Counted from the first letter of the stretch, positions 1-10,487 are shown. The stretch: 64,000 bases of DNA from Alcanivoracaceae bacterium (GCA_029212745.1 JARGOL010000002.1:268133-332132), one strand, 5' to 3'. A program made the numbers and translations. Notes: generated by a model from the sequence alone, not told the origin.

Positions 1-126
1 GTTTCAGGCGGGTTTTTAAGGTGTTTGCGCGATTTTTTTCCGGCGGAACTGATTTGGGGCAAGGGCCGGGCAGATTCAGTCCGGGGTGCACTGATTGGTG
101 GCATGGCTCAGCGACGGTCGAGTCGC

Positions 127-132
127 TATACT
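127..132 (+). promoter_or_regulatory. Putative -10 element upstream of aspS
   Basis: TATACT lies 55 bases before the aspS start codon and resembles the sigma-70 -10 hexamer. The hexamer 17 bases upstream (104-109, TGGCTC) matches the -35 consensus poorly, so the assignment rests on the -10 only. The preceding 1-120 bases hold a T-rich run (around 32-38) but no gene I can support. Confidence 0.35.
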
Positions 133-187
133 ATGCCGCCTTTCGCGGCCCCGCCGCGTCCGAGAAACTTCAGCTGGATGTATAGAT

Positions 188-1960
188 ATGCGTAGCCATT
201 ACTGTGGTGACCTGCGCGCCGCCCATGACGGTGACACCGTAACCCTGTGTGGATGGGTGCACCGCCGCCGCGACCATGGCGGGGTGATTTTCCTCGATCT
301 GCGTGACCGTGCCGGCCTGGTCCAGGTGGTGTTCGACCCGGACACCGAACAGGCCTTTGCCCTGGCAGATAAGGCGCGTAGCGAGTTTGTGCTGCGTGTC
401 ACCGGCCGGGTCAGGATGCGCGATGAGGCGGTTCGCAACCCGCGCATGGCCACCGGTGATATCGAGGTCCTTGGCAAGGAGCTGGAGATTCTCAACGTGG
501 CGGAAACACCGCCGTTCGAGCTGGACGAATACGGCGGCGCCGGTGAAGAGGTACGACTCAAGTACCGGTACCTGGACTTGCGCCGGCCGGAGGCGCTGGA
601 GCGCTTTCGCTTCCGCTCCCGTCTCACGCATGTGGTGCGGGCCTACCTGGAAAAGGAAGGGTTCATGGATGTGGAGACCCCGGTGCTGACCCGGGCCACA
701 CCGGAAGGGGCGCGCGATTACCTGGTCCCCAGCCGGACCCATGCCGGCAGCTTTTTCGCCATGCCGCAGTCGCCGCAACTGTTCAAGCAGCTGCTGATGG
801 TGGCGGGTTTTGACCGCTACTACCAGGTGGCAAAGTGCTTCCGTGACGAAGACTTGCGCGCCGATCGCCAGCCAGAATTCACCCAGATCGACCTGGAGGC
901 CTCGTTTGTCGAGGAGAAGGACATCATGGGTGTTGCCGAAGGCATGGTGCGTTCCGCCTTCCGGGACATGCTGGATGTGGACCTTCCGGACTTCCCCTGC
1001 ATGACCTACGAGGAGGCCATGCGCCGTTTTGGTTCCGACAAACCGGACCTGCGCATTGACCTGGAACTGGTGGACGTGGCCGATCTCATGGACGGTGTCG
1101 AGTTCAAGGTCTTTGCCGGGCCCGCCAAGGATCCGCGCGGCCGGGTAGCGGCCCTGCGCGTACCGGGGGGCAGCGAGCTCAGCCGCGGCCAGATTGACGA
1201 GTACACCAAATTTGTTGGCATATATGGCGCCCGCGGCCTGGCCTACATCAAGGTCAACGACGCGGCGGCAGGGCGTGACGGCCTGCAGTCCCCGATCCTC
1301 AAGTTCCTGCCCGACGAGGCAGTGGCGGGCATCATGGAGCGTACCGGGGCGCAAAGCGGTGACCTGGTATTCTTTGGCGCCGACAAGGCCCGCGTGGTCA
1401 ATGAGGCACTCGGCGCCCTGCGGGTGCGGCTCGGGCACGACCTGGGCCGGGTCAAAGGTGACTGGGCACCGCTGTGGGTGGTGGACTTCCCAATGTTCGA
1501 GGAAGATGACGACGGCAGCATGAATGCCTTGCATCACCCCTTCACCATGCCCAAGTGTGAGCCCGGAGAGCTTGTCGATAACCCGGCACAGGCGCTGTCC
1601 AAGGCCTATGACATGGTGCTTAACGGCACAGAGCTGGGCGGTGGTTCCATCCGTATCTACCGCCAGGACATGCAGAAAGCCGTGTTCCGGGCGCTGGGCA
1701 TTTCCGAGCAGGAAGCAGACGAGAAGTTCGGCTTCCTGCTGGACGCCCTGAAGTATGGCGCGCCGCCGCACGGTGGCCTGGCATTTGGACTGGACCGGAT
1801 GGTCATGCTGATGACGGGTGCCGAGTCCATTCGCGATGTTATTGCCTTCCCCAAGACCCAGACAGCGTCCTGCATGATGACCCATGCGCCGTCACCGGTG
1901 GAAAATGCGCTGCTGCGGGAGGTGGGAATCCAGGTACGCAAGCCGGACACCGACAAGTAA
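188..1960 (+). CDS. aspS: Aspartyl-tRNA synthetase
   Basis: Class II aminoacyl-tRNA synthetase of 590 residues, the usual size of bacterial AspRS. It charges tRNA-Asp in the cytoplasm. An N-terminal OB-fold anticodon domain (about residues 1-105, with [11 protein letters not shown]) is followed by the catalytic core with motif 2 ([16 protein letters not shown]), a bacterial GAD insertion around 290-420, and motif 3 ([13 protein letters not shown]) near the C-terminus. The ATG at 188 aligns with the family start MRSHYCG; a longer in-frame extension to 95 has no family support. His30 in RRRDHGG replaces the Leu of discriminating enzymes such as E. coli AspRS, which suggests a non-discriminating enzyme that also charges tRNA-Asn. 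yebC follows after 42 bases. Confidence 0.97.
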   Translation: MRSHYCGDLRAAHDGDTVTLCGWVHRRRDHGGVIFLDLRDRAGLVQVVFDPDTEQAFALADKARSEFVLRVTGRVRMRDEAVRNPRMATGDIEVLGKELEILNVAETPPFELDEYGGAGEEVRLKYRYLDLRRPEALERFRFRSRLTHVVRAYLEKEGFMDVETPVLTRATPEGARDYLVPSRTHAGSFFAMPQSPQLFKQLLMVAGFDRYYQVAKCFRDEDLRADRQPEFTQIDLEASFVEEKDIMGVAEGMVRSAFRDMLDVDLPDFPCMTYEEAMRRFGSDKPDLRIDLELVDVADLMDGVEFKVFAGPAKDPRGRVAALRVPGGSELSRGQIDEYTKFVGIYGARGLAYIKVNDAAAGRDGLQSPILKFLPDEAVAGIMERTGAQSGDLVFFGADKARVVNEALGALRVRLGHDLGRVKGDWAPLWVVDFPMFEEDDDGSMNALHHPFTMPKCEPGELVDNPAQALSKAYDMVLNGTELGGGSIRIYRQDMQKAVFRALGISEQEADEKFGFLLDALKYGAPPHGGLAFGLDRMVMLMTGAESIRDVIAFPKTQTASCMMTHAPSPVENALLREVGIQVRKPDTDK

Positions 1961-2002
1961 CGCTGCAGGTAACAGGGCAGGCCGGATTGACGGAGGGCGC
2001 GC

Positions 2003-2737
2003 ATGGCTGGCCACAGTAAATGGGCAAACATCAAGCACCGCAAGGCTGCCCAGGATGCCCGGCGGGGCAAGATCTTCACAAAACTGATCCGCGAGCTGAC
2101 AGTGGCCGCCCGCATGGGCGGCGGCGAGCCGGCCGACAACCCGCGCCTGCGCGCGGCCGTGGACAAGGCCCTTGGCCAGAACATGACCAAGGACACCATC
2201 GAGCGGGCGATCAAGCGTGGCGCCGGTGGCGATGACGCCGGCAACATGGACGAGATCACCTACGAGGGTTACGCCCCGGGGGGCGTTGCGGTGCTGGTGG
2301 AAACCATGACCGATAACGTCAATCGCACGGTCTCCGAGGTGCGCCATGGCTTCACCAAGCACGGTGGCAACCTGGGCACCAGTGGCTCGGTGGCCTACCT
2401 GTTCAGCAAACGCGGTGAGCTCTGGTTCGAGCCGGGTACCGATGAGGAGCAGCTGATGGAAGCCGCGCTCGAAGCTGGCGCAGAGGACGTGGAAAACCAT
2501 GACGACGGCTCCATCCTCGTGGTCACGGCAGCGGATGGCTCCTTTGGTGCTGTGGTGGATGCACTCAAGGCGGCAGGGCTTGAGCCCGCCAACGCAGAAG
2601 TGACCATGCATGCCAGCACAGAGGTGGCGCTGGATGGTGAGGCCGCCGAGCCGGTGGCGCGCATGATCGAGCATCTCGAAGACCTTGATGACGTCCAGGA
2701 AGTCTATACCAATGCGGTGTTTCCCAATCAGGACTGA
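2003..2737 (+). CDS. yebC: YebC/PmpR family DNA-binding regulatory protein
   Basis: A 244-residue member of the YebC/TACO1 family, identified by the conserved N-terminus [18 protein letters not shown] and full family length. Family members have been described as transcriptional regulators and, more recently, as factors that help ribosomes through difficult sequences such as polyproline; the precise role here is not decided by sequence. A GGAGG ribosome-binding site lies about 8 bases before the ATG. It sits between aspS and ruvC, as in Pseudomonas and relatives, and is followed by a strong intrinsic terminator. Confidence 0.95.
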   Translation: MAGHSKWANIKHRKAAQDARRGKIFTKLIRELTVAARMGGGEPADNPRLRAAVDKALGQNMTKDTIERAIKRGAGGDDAGNMDEITYEGYAPGGVAVLVETMTDNVNRTVSEVRHGFTKHGGNLGTSGSVAYLFSKRGELWFEPGTDEEQLMEAALEAGAEDVENHDDGSILVVTAADGSFGAVVDALKAAGLEPANAEVTMHASTEVALDGEAAEPVARMIEHLEDLDDVQEVYTNAVFPNQD

Positions 2738-2767
2738 GCGCCTGCTGCGTCGCCAGAAAAGAACAAC

Positions 2768-2791
2768 GGGGTCGTGAGACCCCTTTTTTTT
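2768..2791 (+). terminator. Intrinsic terminator after yebC
   Basis: GGGGTC (2768-2773), loop GTGA, GACCCC (2778-2783), then eight T residues (2784-2791). A textbook rho-independent terminator that separates aspS-yebC from the downstream lipoprotein gene. Confidence 0.9.
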
Positions 2792-2869
2792 GCGCTGTGC
2801 GAACGTGGATGCTATTTAAAGATGGCCAGCATCGGGCATGTTTAAACGGCAGCACAAGGAACCCCCGGA

Positions 2870-4099
2870 ATGAAATGTCAGACATCACCGTCATTGCGGG
2901 GGCTGCTTGTTGCCCTCGTTGTCACATGGACTGCCGGCTGCACGGGCACGCGCTATCTGCCGGAGGGAGGGCAGCTGGTGCAGACCGTGGCGCCTCCCCA
3001 GGAACTAGGTGGTTTCGATGGCGCGCCGGAAGTGGCGTTTGACCTGCCCGGGGGCATGGCCAGTCCTGACGTGCGCCGTTATCCCACTGAACTGGCCACC
3101 TCGGAGCTGCAGGGCTGGTTCGCGGCGCCCGGCGATGACATCACCCTTGACCTGCGCTTTGAGAACATGAAGGACAGTGGCGGCTGGACGGTGCTGTTCC
3201 CGTATCTGGTTACCCTGGGATTCCTGCCGGCGTCGCTGACCAGCGAGGGCGAGACGGTACTGGAAGTGAAGGCGGGAAACGAAGTGCTGTACCAGAGCCG
3301 GCAGCCAGTGACGTATCGCACGGCCCTGTCTGTATTCCTGCCCACCGCTTATGCACTGGGCAGTCCGGGCAAGAGTCAGTATGCGGCGATGGTGGCCGAC
3401 CAGTTGAACCGCCACAAGCTGGCCATGGGGCACTATATCGCCGGCCAGAAGGCGGACTATGAGGCGGCCGTTGCGGCCGGCACCGTGGACGCCTATCGCG
3501 GCTACCTGGCGGCCAACCCGGAGTCGTTCTTCCGCATGGAAACCCTGCGCCGGCTGGCTGCGCTGGCGCCGCCTACCGGTGCTCTGGCGTTCCACCGCGA
3601 CAACCTGGCACTGGACACGGCTTACATGCTCTATCTGCCGGATGCATACGATGTCTGGTTTGTCGGTCCCGAGGGGATGCGTGTCCATGACGTACTGAGG
3701 CTGTCGCGGGAGCAGGAAGAAGTGCTGCTGGCGTCACGGATAAAGGCAGCCGGCCAGCCGTACAAGGTATTCGACAACGATGAGATCAGCCTGCTCAGGG
3801 AAGGCGGCATCAGCGCCACGCTGATTGCCGCGATGATTGATGCCTCGGCGGGGGCTGCCGCATCCGGGCCGGAGCCGGGTCCGGGTCCGGCGCCGGCCGT
3901 TGTCATGCCAGTGGCCGGTGCCGCCCCGGTAGCCGGCGAGTCCGCTGCAGCGCCGGGAGCGGCCGATATTGCCGCCCAGTGTGCCAAGCGCTATGCGGCC
4001 CTGAAAGCCTGCGACCAGGTGCCGTCCTTTGGCGCCAACCTGTGCCGTTCCAAGGTCAAGAAGACCTACAATCACCTGGCGTGCGAGTTGATACAGTAG
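2870..4099 (+). CDS. Predicted lipoprotein of unknown function
   Basis: A 409-residue protein I do not recognise. It begins with a lipoprotein signal: a basic start, a hydrophobic stretch (LLVALVVTW) and the lipobox TAGC with Cys24 as the predicted lipidated residue, so it is probably an envelope protein facing the periplasm. The middle (about 60-300) looks like ordinary folded protein. A Pro/Ala/Gly-rich linker (about 325-370) leads to a 40-residue C-terminal module with four Cys (AAQCAKRY, LKACDQ, NLCRSK, LACELIQ) that may form two disulfides. An AAGGA motif precedes the ATG. It lies alone between the yebC terminator and ruvC. Confidence 0.75.
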   Translation: MKCQTSPSLRGLLVALVVTWTAGCTGTRYLPEGGQLVQTVAPPQELGGFDGAPEVAFDLPGGMASPDVRRYPTELATSELQGWFAAPGDDITLDLRFENMKDSGGWTVLFPYLVTLGFLPASLTSEGETVLEVKAGNEVLYQSRQPVTYRTALSVFLPTAYALGSPGKSQYAAMVADQLNRHKLAMGHYIAGQKADYEAAVAAGTVDAYRGYLAANPESFFRMETLRRLAALAPPTGALAFHRDNLALDTAYMLYLPDAYDVWFVGPEGMRVHDVLRLSREQEEVLLASRIKAAGQPYKVFDNDEISLLREGGISATLIAAMIDASAGAAASGPEPGPGPAPAVVMPVAGAAPVAGESAAAPGAADIAAQCAKRYAALKACDQVPSFGANLCRSKVKKTYNHLACELIQ

Positions 4100-4167
4100 G
4101 TCGCGCGCACTGGACAAATGGGCAGTAGGCAGGTACAACGGACGTGCCTTTTCTGGTTGGTGACGGC

Positions 4168-4686
4168 ATGACCTGCATCCTTGGTATCGACCCCGGCTCC
4201 CGACACACCGGCTATGGCCTGGTTTCCCAGGTGGGTGGCCGGCTGGAGTTGGTGGCCTGCGGCACCATCAGCACCAGCGACAGGGAGATGCCGCCGCGAC
4301 TGGCGACCATTTTCTCCGGCCTGGAGCGTGTCATGGCCGAATTTTCCCCGGATGAAGTCAGCGTCGAGCAGGTATTCATGGCGCGCAACGCGGATTCTGC
4401 GCTCAAGCTGGGCCAGGCCCGGGGAGCGGCCATCGCCGCGGTGGTCCGTGATGGTGTGCCGGTGTTCGAGTATTCCGCCCGCCAGGTCAAGCAGGCGCTG
4501 GTGGGGCGTGGTGGTGCGGAGAAACGCCAGGTGGCACAGATGGTCTGCCACCTGTTACGTCTCGACGAGACGCCCCAGGCCGATGCCGCCGATGCCCTGG
4601 CCATCGCTATCTGTCATGCCCACATGCGCACCAGCCTGGCGCGTATTGCCGGTGCCCGCTCAGTCAGAAGGAGACGAGTACGATGA
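4168..4686 (+). CDS. ruvC: Holliday junction resolvase RuvC
   Basis: Crossover-junction endodeoxyribonuclease of 172 residues. It cleaves Holliday junctions presented by RuvAB during recombinational repair. The N-terminal motif [14 protein letters not shown] carries the catalytic Asp7, Glu67 lies in SVEQVF, and the C-terminal acidic cluster is in [13 protein letters not shown] chose the ATG at 4168 because it gives the family start ([10 protein letters not shown]); the in-frame GTG at 4144 adds eight residues with no family support. The stop overlaps the ruvA start by four bases (ATGA), so the two are translationally coupled. Confidence 0.97.
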   Translation: MTCILGIDPGSRHTGYGLVSQVGGRLELVACGTISTSDREMPPRLATIFSGLERVMAEFSPDEVSVEQVFMARNADSALKLGQARGAAIAAVVRDGVPVFEYSARQVKQALVGRGGAEKRQVAQMVCHLLRLDETPQADAADALAIAICHAHMRTSLARIAGARSVRRRRVR

Positions 4687-5291
4687 TTGGTCAGATCCGT
4701 GGCCTGTTACTGGACAAGCGTCCGCCCTGGTTGATGGTGGAGGCCGCAGGGGTTGGCTACGAAGTGGAAGCGCCGATGACGGTGTTCTACGGCTTGCCCG
4801 AGCCAGGAACGGAAGTAGTGCTGCATACCCACCTGGTGGTGCGCGAGGATGCGCAGCTTTTATATGGCTTTGCCGACCGCTTCGAAAGGGAGCTGTTTCG
4901 CGCCCTGATCCGTATCAGCGGCGTGGGTCCGAAACTGGCGTTGTCGATCCTGTCGGGAATGGAAAGCGACCGGTTGGTACTGGCAATCCGGCAGCAGGAT
5001 TCAGCCGCGCTGGTAAAAATCCCGGGTATTGGCAAGAAGACCGCGGAGCGGCTGGTCATCGAGATGTCGGACCGACTGGACAAGCTGGACGGGGCGCCGA
5101 CGGACATGCCCGGCAATCCGGCCAGTACGCTGGCACCTGCGGAGCAGCCGATACAGGATGCAGTTGCAGCCCTTGAAGCGCTCGGGTACAAAGCCCGGGA
5201 TGCGGCGGACGCCGTGCGGCGCGTGGCCACTGATGAGTCGGCCAGCAGCGAGGCATTGATCCGGGCTGCCCTGAAGGCCCTGGCGAGATAG
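4683..5291 (+). CDS. ruvA: Holliday junction branch-migration protein RuvA
   Basis: The 202-residue DNA-binding subunit of the RuvAB branch-migration motor. An N-terminal OB fold (about 1-65) is followed by two helix-hairpin-helix motifs ([13 protein letters not shown] and [13 protein letters not shown]), an acidic flexible linker (about 140-155) and the C-terminal domain that contacts RuvB ([17 protein letters not shown]). An AAGGAG ribosome-binding site sits inside the end of ruvC. ruvB begins eight bases after its stop. Confidence 0.97.
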   Translation: MIGQIRGLLLDKRPPWLMVEAAGVGYEVEAPMTVFYGLPEPGTEVVLHTHLVVREDAQLLYGFADRFERELFRALIRISGVGPKLALSILSGMESDRLVLAIRQQDSAALVKIPGIGKKTAERLVIEMSDRLDKLDGAPTDMPGNPASTLAPAEQPIQDAVAALEALGYKARDAADAVRRVATDESASSEALIRAALKALAR

Positions 5292-5299
5292 GAACGGAC

Positions 5300-6331
5300 A
5301 TGGACAGTGAGCGACTGGTTTCGCCTGCCGCAGGCAATCATGCGGACGAGCACATCGACCGGGCCATCCGTCCCGCGAGCCTGGAAGACTACAAGGGGCA
5401 GCCGCGTGTGCGCGAGCGCATGGAGATTTTCATCGACGCCGCGCGCCAGCGAAACGAAGCCCTGGATCACACCCTGATCTTCGGGCCGCCAGGTCTGGGC
5501 AAAACGACGCTGGCGCATATCATTGCCCGGGAAATGGGCTCAGAGCTGAAAAGCACATCCGGCCCGGTACTGGAAAAGGCGGGCGACCTGGCTGCCATCC
5601 TGACCAATCTTGAAGACGGCGATGTGCTGTTTGTGGATGAGATTCACCGCCTGTCGCCGGTGGTTGAGGAAATCCTCTATCCGGCCATGGAAGACTACCA
5701 GCTCGATATCATGATCGGTGAAGGGCCCGCTGCGCGCTCCATCAAGATCGACCTGCCGCCTTTTACCCTGGTGGGCGCCACCACGCGGGCGGGCCTGCTC
5801 ACCAGTCCGTTGCGTGACCGTTTCGGGATCGTGCAGCGCCTGGAATTCTACGGCATCGACGACCTCACCGGCATCGTGGTGCGTTCCTGCGACATTCTCG
5901 GTATTCCGGTGGACGAGGCAGGGGCCGGTGAAGTGGCCCGACGGTCGCGAGGAACCCCGCGTATCGCCAATCGTCTCCTGCGACGGGTGCGTGACTATGC
6001 CGAGGTGCGCGGCAGCGGTGATATCACCGGTGATATCGCCCGGGCCGCGCTGGACATGCTTGAAGTCGATGCCCACGGGCTGGACAGCAGTGACCGGCGT
6101 TTGCTGCAGTTGATGATGGAAAAATTTGATGGTGGTCCGGTGGGCCTTGAGTCCCTGGCGGCGGCACTGAACGAAGACTCCGGCACGCTCGAGGAAGTGG
6201 TGGAGCCGTACCTGATCCAGCAGGGTTTCATCCAGCGGACCCCACGCGGTCGCCAGGTGACCAATCATGCCTGGCGCCACTTCGGCCTCAAGCCAGCCGG
6301 CGGCCCGGAGGGGGATCTTTTCTCATCATGA
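5300..6331 (+). CDS. ruvB: Holliday junction helicase RuvB
   Basis: AAA+ ATPase of 343 residues that forms the hexameric motor of RuvABC. Walker A is GPPGLGKTT (62-70), Walker B is [10 protein letters not shown], sensor 1 is in [18 protein letters not shown], and the C-terminal winged helix ends in [15 protein letters not shown]. The full family length is present. It overlaps the next gene, ybgC, by four bases, so ruvCAB and the Tol-Pal operon form one continuous transcription unit by sequence. Confidence 0.97.
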   Translation: MDSERLVSPAAGNHADEHIDRAIRPASLEDYKGQPRVRERMEIFIDAARQRNEALDHTLIFGPPGLGKTTLAHIIAREMGSELKSTSGPVLEKAGDLAAILTNLEDGDVLFVDEIHRLSPVVEEILYPAMEDYQLDIMIGEGPAARSIKIDLPPFTLVGATTRAGLLTSPLRDRFGIVQRLEFYGIDDLTGIVVRSCDILGIPVDEAGAGEVARRSRGTPRIANRLLRRVRDYAEVRGSGDITGDIARAALDMLEVDAHGLDSSDRRLLQLMMEKFDGGPVGLESLAAALNEDSGTLEEVVEPYLIQQGFIQRTPRGRQVTNHAWRHFGLKPAGGPEGDLFSS

Positions 6332-6738
6332 CCACGACGCAGTCCATTCCGGTACGTGTCTATATAGAGGACACGGATGCCGGCGGTATTGTCTATTACG
6401 TCAACTACCTCAAGTTCATGGAACGCGCCCGCACCGAATTCATGCGCGGCTTTGATTACCGGCATTACGCGCTTGGTGATGCCGGCTTCCAGTTTGTGGT
6501 CCAGTCCTGCCAGGTCCGCTACCACCGACCGGGCAGGGTGGATGACCTGCTTACCGTCAGTGCCGAGCTGGTGAAACTGGGCAAGGCGTCACTGGTTTTC
6601 AGCCAGCGGGTGGAACGTGACACGGAACTCCTCTGTGAGGCAGAGGTCCGTGTAGGATGTATCGCCAACGAATCCCACAAGCCGGCTGCCATGCCGGCTG
6701 ATCTTTATCAGCGGGTCAAGAAGGAGACCGGTTTATGA
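6328..6738 (+). CDS. ybgC: Tol-Pal-associated acyl-CoA thioesterase YbgC
   Basis: A 136-residue hotdog-fold thioesterase of the YbgC/4-hydroxybenzoyl-CoA thioesterase family. The signature [21 protein letters not shown] includes the catalytic Asp at about residue 17. The E. coli homologue hydrolyses acyl-CoA and associates with phospholipid-synthesis enzymes. It is the first gene of the Tol-Pal cluster, as in most gammaproteobacteria, and overlaps both ruvB and tolQ by ATGA. Confidence 0.95.
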   Translation: MTTTQSIPVRVYIEDTDAGGIVYYVNYLKFMERARTEFMRGFDYRHYALGDAGFQFVVQSCQVRYHRPGRVDDLLTVSAELVKLGKASLVFSQRVERDTELLCEAEVRVGCIANESHKPAAMPADLYQRVKKETGL

Positions 6739-7427
6739 ATGCCGCCGAAGACATGTCGATTATCAGCCTGATAGGCAATGCCGGCCTGGTGGTGCAACTG
6801 GTCATGGTGTCTCTGGTGCTCGCATCGGTGGTTTCCTGGGTGATGATCGTCTCGCGTGTGCGGGTGTTGTCCCGGGCGCGGCGTGCCGGCCAGGCGTTCG
6901 AGGAGCGTTTCTGGAGCGTCGAGGACCTGGCCACCCTGTATCAGCAGGTGCGCAAGTCCCCGGATCCCGATTCCGGGCCGGAAACCATCTTTGTGGCCGG
7001 GTTCCAGGAATTTGTGCGCCTGTCGAAATCAGCCCGGCACCCGGACGCGGTGATGGAGGGGGCGCAACGTGCCATGCGTGTTGCCCTGCAGCGCGAGCAG
7101 TCGCGGCTGAACCGTCACCTTCCGTTCCTGGCATCGGTGGGTTCCACCAGTCCCTACGTCGGCCTGTTTGGTACGGTCTGGGGGATCATGAATTCCTTTC
7201 GTGCGCTGGCGCATGTCAGCCAGGCAACACTTGCGGTGGTGGCACCGGGCATTGCCGAGGCGCTGATTGCGACGGCCATGGGGCTGCTGGCAGCGATTCC
7301 GGCGGTGGTTTCCTATAACCGCTTTGCGTCGCAGTCGGATGAGTTGATCGGTGAGTGTGAGATGTTTGCCGAAGAGTTCTCCTCCGTGCTGCATCGCCAG
7401 GCGCATGGAGGGGAGGGCGGCCAGTGA
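6735..7427 (+). CDS. tolQ: Tol-Pal system inner-membrane protein TolQ
   Basis: A 230-residue MotA/TolQ/ExbB-family proton-channel subunit. Three membrane segments are visible: one near the N-terminus (VQLVMVSLVLASVVSWVMI), one around 135-160 (ASVGSTSPYVGLFGTVWGI), and one around 170-195 (VAPGIAEALIATAMGLLAAI). With TolR it forms the motor that energises TolA for outer-membrane constriction at division. The position next to tolR, tolA and pal separates it from ExbB. It is coupled to both neighbours by short overlaps. Confidence 0.96.
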   Translation: MNAAEDMSIISLIGNAGLVVQLVMVSLVLASVVSWVMIVSRVRVLSRARRAGQAFEERFWSVEDLATLYQQVRKSPDPDSGPETIFVAGFQEFVRLSKSARHPDAVMEGAQRAMRVALQREQSRLNRHLPFLASVGSTSPYVGLFGTVWGIMNSFRALAHVSQATLAVVAPGIAEALIATAMGLLAAIPAVVSYNRFASQSDELIGECEMFAEEFSSVLHRQAHGGEGGQ

Positions 7428-7858
7428 GCAGTATGCGGGTGCGTGCGCCACGCAAGCTGGTGGCCGACATCAATGTGGTGCCTTACATCGATGTGATGCT
7501 GGTATTGCTGGTGGTGTTCATGATCACGGCGCCGATGATGACCCAGGGTATCCAGGTGCAACTGCCGGAAGAGAACAGTTCGCCCATCGCGGTCAAGGAC
7601 CAGGAGCCGGTGGTCATCACTGTCAAGGCTGACGGCAGTTATTACATCAATGTCGGCGGTGACAAGAAAACGTCATCCGCCCTTGATACGGTCAAGGGCC
7701 ATGCGCTGCGCATCCGCAAGCACCAGCCGGATACGCTGTTCCTGGTGGAGGGTGACAGCAATGTTCCCTATGGTCGGGTCATCGCCCTGATGTCTGCGCT
7801 GCAGGGCGCCGGTATCACCAAGCTGGGCCTGGTAACAGAGCCTCCGGACGGTCAATGA
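7424..7858 (+). CDS. tolR: Tol-Pal system protein TolR
   Basis: A 144-residue ExbD/TolR-family protein with one N-terminal membrane helix (YIDVMLVLLVVFMITAPMM) that contains the conserved channel Asp, and a periplasmic dimerisation domain. It partners TolQ. Translation probably starts at the GTG at 7424, which overlaps the tolQ stop; an ATG at 7433 three codons later is an alternative. The stop overlaps the tolA start. Confidence 0.95.
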   Translation: MSSMRVRAPRKLVADINVVPYIDVMLVLLVVFMITAPMMTQGIQVQLPEENSSPIAVKDQEPVVITVKADGSYYINVGGDKKTSSALDTVKGHALRIRKHQPDTLFLVEGDSNVPYGRVIALMSALQGAGITKLGLVTEPPDGQ

Positions 7859-8580
7859 AGGCGATGATGTCTGGGGATCTCGGCACGGGCCTGGCGGTAT
7901 CACTGGTGCTGCACCTGGTGGTGCTGGGCCTGATCGGCTTCAGCTGGGACAGTGACCCGGCCCTGACCCGGGCGCCGGAGGTGCCACCGTTCGTGCAGGC
8001 AGTGGTCATGGAAAAGGCAAGCAAGGCGCCGGCTCCCAAGCCAGCACCGAGGCCGGCGCCAAAACCGAAGCCGACGCCAAAGCCTGCCCCGAAACCGGCC
8101 CCGAAGCCGGCGCCGAAGCCTGCCCCGGCGCCGGAAAAGCCCGCGCCGACCTGGCAGCAGCCGGATATGGAGGCCATGCTGGCAGACGAGGAGCTCGCCA
8201 TGGAGGCACAGGAGCCGGCCGAGCAAAGCAGCGCTGCCAGTAACGATGACACTGCTGACAGTGCCGGGGTTGATGGCGAAGAAGCCCGTCAGGTGGCCAG
8301 CTTCGAGCAGGCGATCATTGCCGCCATCACCAGTCGCTGGATCATTCCGGCCACGGCGCGGGCAAGGGATGATCTGGTGGCACGGGTGCGTGTGCACCTG
8401 TTGCCCGGCGGTGAAGTGGCCGATGTGGCGCTGACCAGCAGCAGTGGTGATCGTGCCTTTGACGACTCTGTGCGCGCCGCCGTGCGCGCTGCGGGTACGC
8501 TGCCGGTACCCAGTGGTGACCTTTTCCATGAGCACTTCCGTGTCATGACCATAGAATTCAACCCGAGCATGAAGAACTGA
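7855..8580 (+). CDS. tolA: Cell-envelope integrity protein TolA
   Basis: A 241-residue inner-membrane protein that spans the periplasm and links TolQR to Pal/TolB. One N-terminal helix ([19 protein letters not shown], about 10-28) is followed by a low-complexity Pro/Ala/Lys region of PKPAPKPA repeats (about 57-95), an acidic helical stretch, and a C-terminal TolA/TonB-like domain (about 150-241, [16 protein letters not shown]). It is much shorter than E. coli TolA (421 residues) because the central helical domain is reduced. tolB starts on the last base of its stop codon. Confidence 0.93.
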   Translation: MKAMMSGDLGTGLAVSLVLHLVVLGLIGFSWDSDPALTRAPEVPPFVQAVVMEKASKAPAPKPAPRPAPKPKPTPKPAPKPAPKPAPKPAPAPEKPAPTWQQPDMEAMLADEELAMEAQEPAEQSSAASNDDTADSAGVDGEEARQVASFEQAIIAAITSRWIIPATARARDDLVARVRVHLLPGGEVADVALTSSSGDRAFDDSVRAAVRAAGTLPVPSGDLFHEHFRVMTIEFNPSMKN

Positions 8581-9854
8581 TGAGATACCTGCTGATTTGT
8601 TTGCTGTTGGTGGCGGCACCGTTGCGCGCGGAGCTGCTGATCCAGATTACCGAAGGTCGCATGGATGCCGTGCCCGTGGCCGTTGTGCCCTTCGCCAATG
8701 GAGGGGCAACGCCCGGCGATGCCATTTCCTCGATCATCGCCGCCGATCTGCACCGCAGCGGCCAGTTTCGTCCGCTGCCCGCGGAGGACATGCTGTCCCG
8801 GCCGTCGCGAAGTGAGGAGGTGGCGTATCGGGACTTCCGCGTGCTGGGCAGTGAATACCTGGTGGTTGGCAGTGTCGAGACCCTGGCGGATGACAAGTTC
8901 CGGGTGCGCTACGAATTGCATGACGTTGGCCGCGGTGTGCAATTGCTGGCAGAAACCTACCAGCCCAGCGCCCGGCAGGTGCGTGATGTGGCCCATGCCA
9001 TTTCCGACCGCATCTATGAACAGCTCACCGGTGTGCCGGGTGCGTTTTCCACGCGCATCCTTTATGTCACTGTCAACCGTGATGACGCCTACCCGTTCCA
9101 GCTGCAATATGCCGATGCCGATGGCGCACGGGCACAGACGGTTCTGCGCAGCAAGGAACCGATCATGTCTCCCAGCTGGTCACCGGATGGCAAGCGTATT
9201 GCCTATGTCTCATTCGAGGCAGACGGGCTGCCGGCGATCTACATCCATGAGCTGAGCACATCAGAACGGCGCAAGGTGACCTCATTCGCGGGCATTAATG
9301 GTGCACCGGACTGGTCGCCAGATGGTTCACGCCTGGCCCTGACCCTGTCCCGGGACGGCAATCCGGAGATTTATACCCTTGATTTGAATACCGGGTCACT
9401 GACCCGGCTGACCCGTCACTATTCCATTGATACCGAGCCGCGCTGGCTGCCGGACGGCAACTCACTGCTGTTCACCTCCGGCCGTTCCGGCGGCCCGCAG
9501 ATCTACCGGATTGACCTGAAAGACGGGTCAGTGCGTCGTCTGACCTTCAACGGCAGCTACAATGCGCGCCCCACGATCACCCCGGATGGGCGCTACCTCA
9601 CATTTATTCACCGCCAGAACGGCGATTTCCACGTTGCGGTACAGGATTTGCATCGTGGAACGTTTAATATTGTTACCCAGACAGCAATGGATGAATCCCC
9701 CAGTGTTGCGCCCAACGGAAGTATGATAATTTATGCCACGCAACACCGGGGGACTGGCGTCCTGAAAGCGGTTTCCGTAGATGGTAGGATCAAGGTAGAC
9801 CTGCCCTCTAAGGAAGGAGAAGTCAGAGAGCCGGCCTGGTCGCCGTTTCTCTGA
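8580..9854 (+). CDS. tolB: Tol-Pal system beta-propeller protein TolB
   Basis: A 424-residue periplasmic protein that binds Pal and TolA. A signal peptide ([17 protein letters not shown]) is followed by the TolB N-terminal domain and a beta-propeller made of PD40 repeats, seen as recurring blocks such as [30 protein letters not shown] and [15 protein letters not shown]. The ATG overlaps the tolA stop by one base. Confidence 0.96.
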   Translation: MRYLLICLLLVAAPLRAELLIQITEGRMDAVPVAVVPFANGGATPGDAISSIIAADLHRSGQFRPLPAEDMLSRPSRSEEVAYRDFRVLGSEYLVVGSVETLADDKFRVRYELHDVGRGVQLLAETYQPSARQVRDVAHAISDRIYEQLTGVPGAFSTRILYVTVNRDDAYPFQLQYADADGARAQTVLRSKEPIMSPSWSPDGKRIAYVSFEADGLPAIYIHELSTSERRKVTSFAGINGAPDWSPDGSRLALTLSRDGNPEIYTLDLNTGSLTRLTRHYSIDTEPRWLPDGNSLLFTSGRSGGPQIYRIDLKDGSVRRLTFNGSYNARPTITPDGRYLTFIHRQNGDFHVAVQDLHRGTFNIVTQTAMDESPSVAPNGSMIIYATQHRGTGVLKAVSVDGRIKVDLPSKEGEVREPAWSPFL

Positions 9855-9859
9855 TCGGT

Positions 9860-9871
9860 GTTCTTCGGAAC
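9860..9871 (+). promoter_or_regulatory. Small UUCG hairpin between tolB and pal
   Basis: GTTC-TTCG-GAAC forms a stable UUCG tetraloop hairpin six bases after the tolB stop, followed by an AT-rich stretch. It could be a weak attenuator or an RNA-processing or stability element at the tolB-pal junction. This is inference; the stem is only four base pairs. Confidence 0.35.
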
Positions 9872-9899
9872 CTAATTTTAAATGAAAGGAGTTTGTTCG

Positions 9900-10478
9900 A
9901 TGCGCGCAAATGCACCCTTCCGCCTCTCTGCCATTTTCCTGGCAGCTCTGTTGGCCGCCTGTTCCAGCACCCCGAGTGATGACACTGACGGTGCCGAGCA
10001 GTCTGCAACCACGGAAGAAACCACTGCCTCCGAGACCACTCCGGTGGCGTCTCAGGAGCCGGTACAGCCTGACACCAGCGCTATTCCGCTGACGGCTGAC
10101 AACTTCCACAACCATCCGTCCAACTACGACGGCACCACCGACACCAAGGTGATCTACTTTGCCTTCGACAAGAGCACAGTGTCTCCGGCTGCGTTCGAGA
10201 CCCTGCGCGCCCACGCCAACTACCTGAAGGGCAACAGCGCTGCCAAGGTGCGTCTGGAAGGCCATGGCGACGAGCGTGGTACCCGTGAGTACAACGTTGC
10301 ACTGGGTGAGCGTCGTGCACAGGCGGTGGAGAAGTTCCTCCGCGTCCAGGGCGTGTCCGCTTCCCAGATCGAGACTGTCAGCTACGGTGAGGAAAAGCCG
10401 GCGGCATATGGCCATGACGAAATGTCCTGGGCCAAGAACCGTCGTGTTCAACTGAACTACACTGCCGGTCGTCCGTAA
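9900..10478 (+). CDS. pal: Peptidoglycan-associated lipoprotein Pal
   Basis: A 192-residue outer-membrane lipoprotein. Its signal peptide ends in lipobox LAAC with Cys21, then comes a Ser/Thr-rich tether, and then an OmpA-like peptidoglycan-binding domain (about 80-190; [13 protein letters not shown] and [20 protein letters not shown]). It anchors the outer membrane to peptidoglycan and interacts with TolB and TolA. The ATG at 9900 has an AAAGGAG ribosome-binding site eight bases upstream (9885-9891); the in-frame ATG at 9882 lies before that site and is rejected. Confidence 0.96.
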   Translation: MRANAPFRLSAIFLAALLAACSSTPSDDTDGAEQSATTEETTASETTPVASQEPVQPDTSAIPLTADNFHNHPSNYDGTTDTKVIYFAFDKSTVSPAAFETLRAHANYLKGNSAAKVRLEGHGDERGTREYNVALGERRAQAVEKFLRVQGVSASQIETVSYGEEKPAAYGHDEMSWAKNRRVQLNYTAGRP

Positions 10479-10487
10479 GGCGGCAGT

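Noticed and set aside
170-1885. 571-codon open frame on the strand opposite aspS
   Set aside because: It is an antisense shadow of a high-GC gene; no ribosome-binding site, no domain, and the plus strand encodes a complete AspRS.
6018-6040. Tandem GGTGATATC repeat in ruvB
   Set aside because: Two 9-base copies encode a repeated GDIT/GDI peptide inside a conserved gene; no evidence that the DNA repeat itself has a role.
8010-8150. Short tandem DNA repeats in tolA
   Set aside because: They encode the Pro/Ala/Lys linker of TolA and are explained by protein composition.
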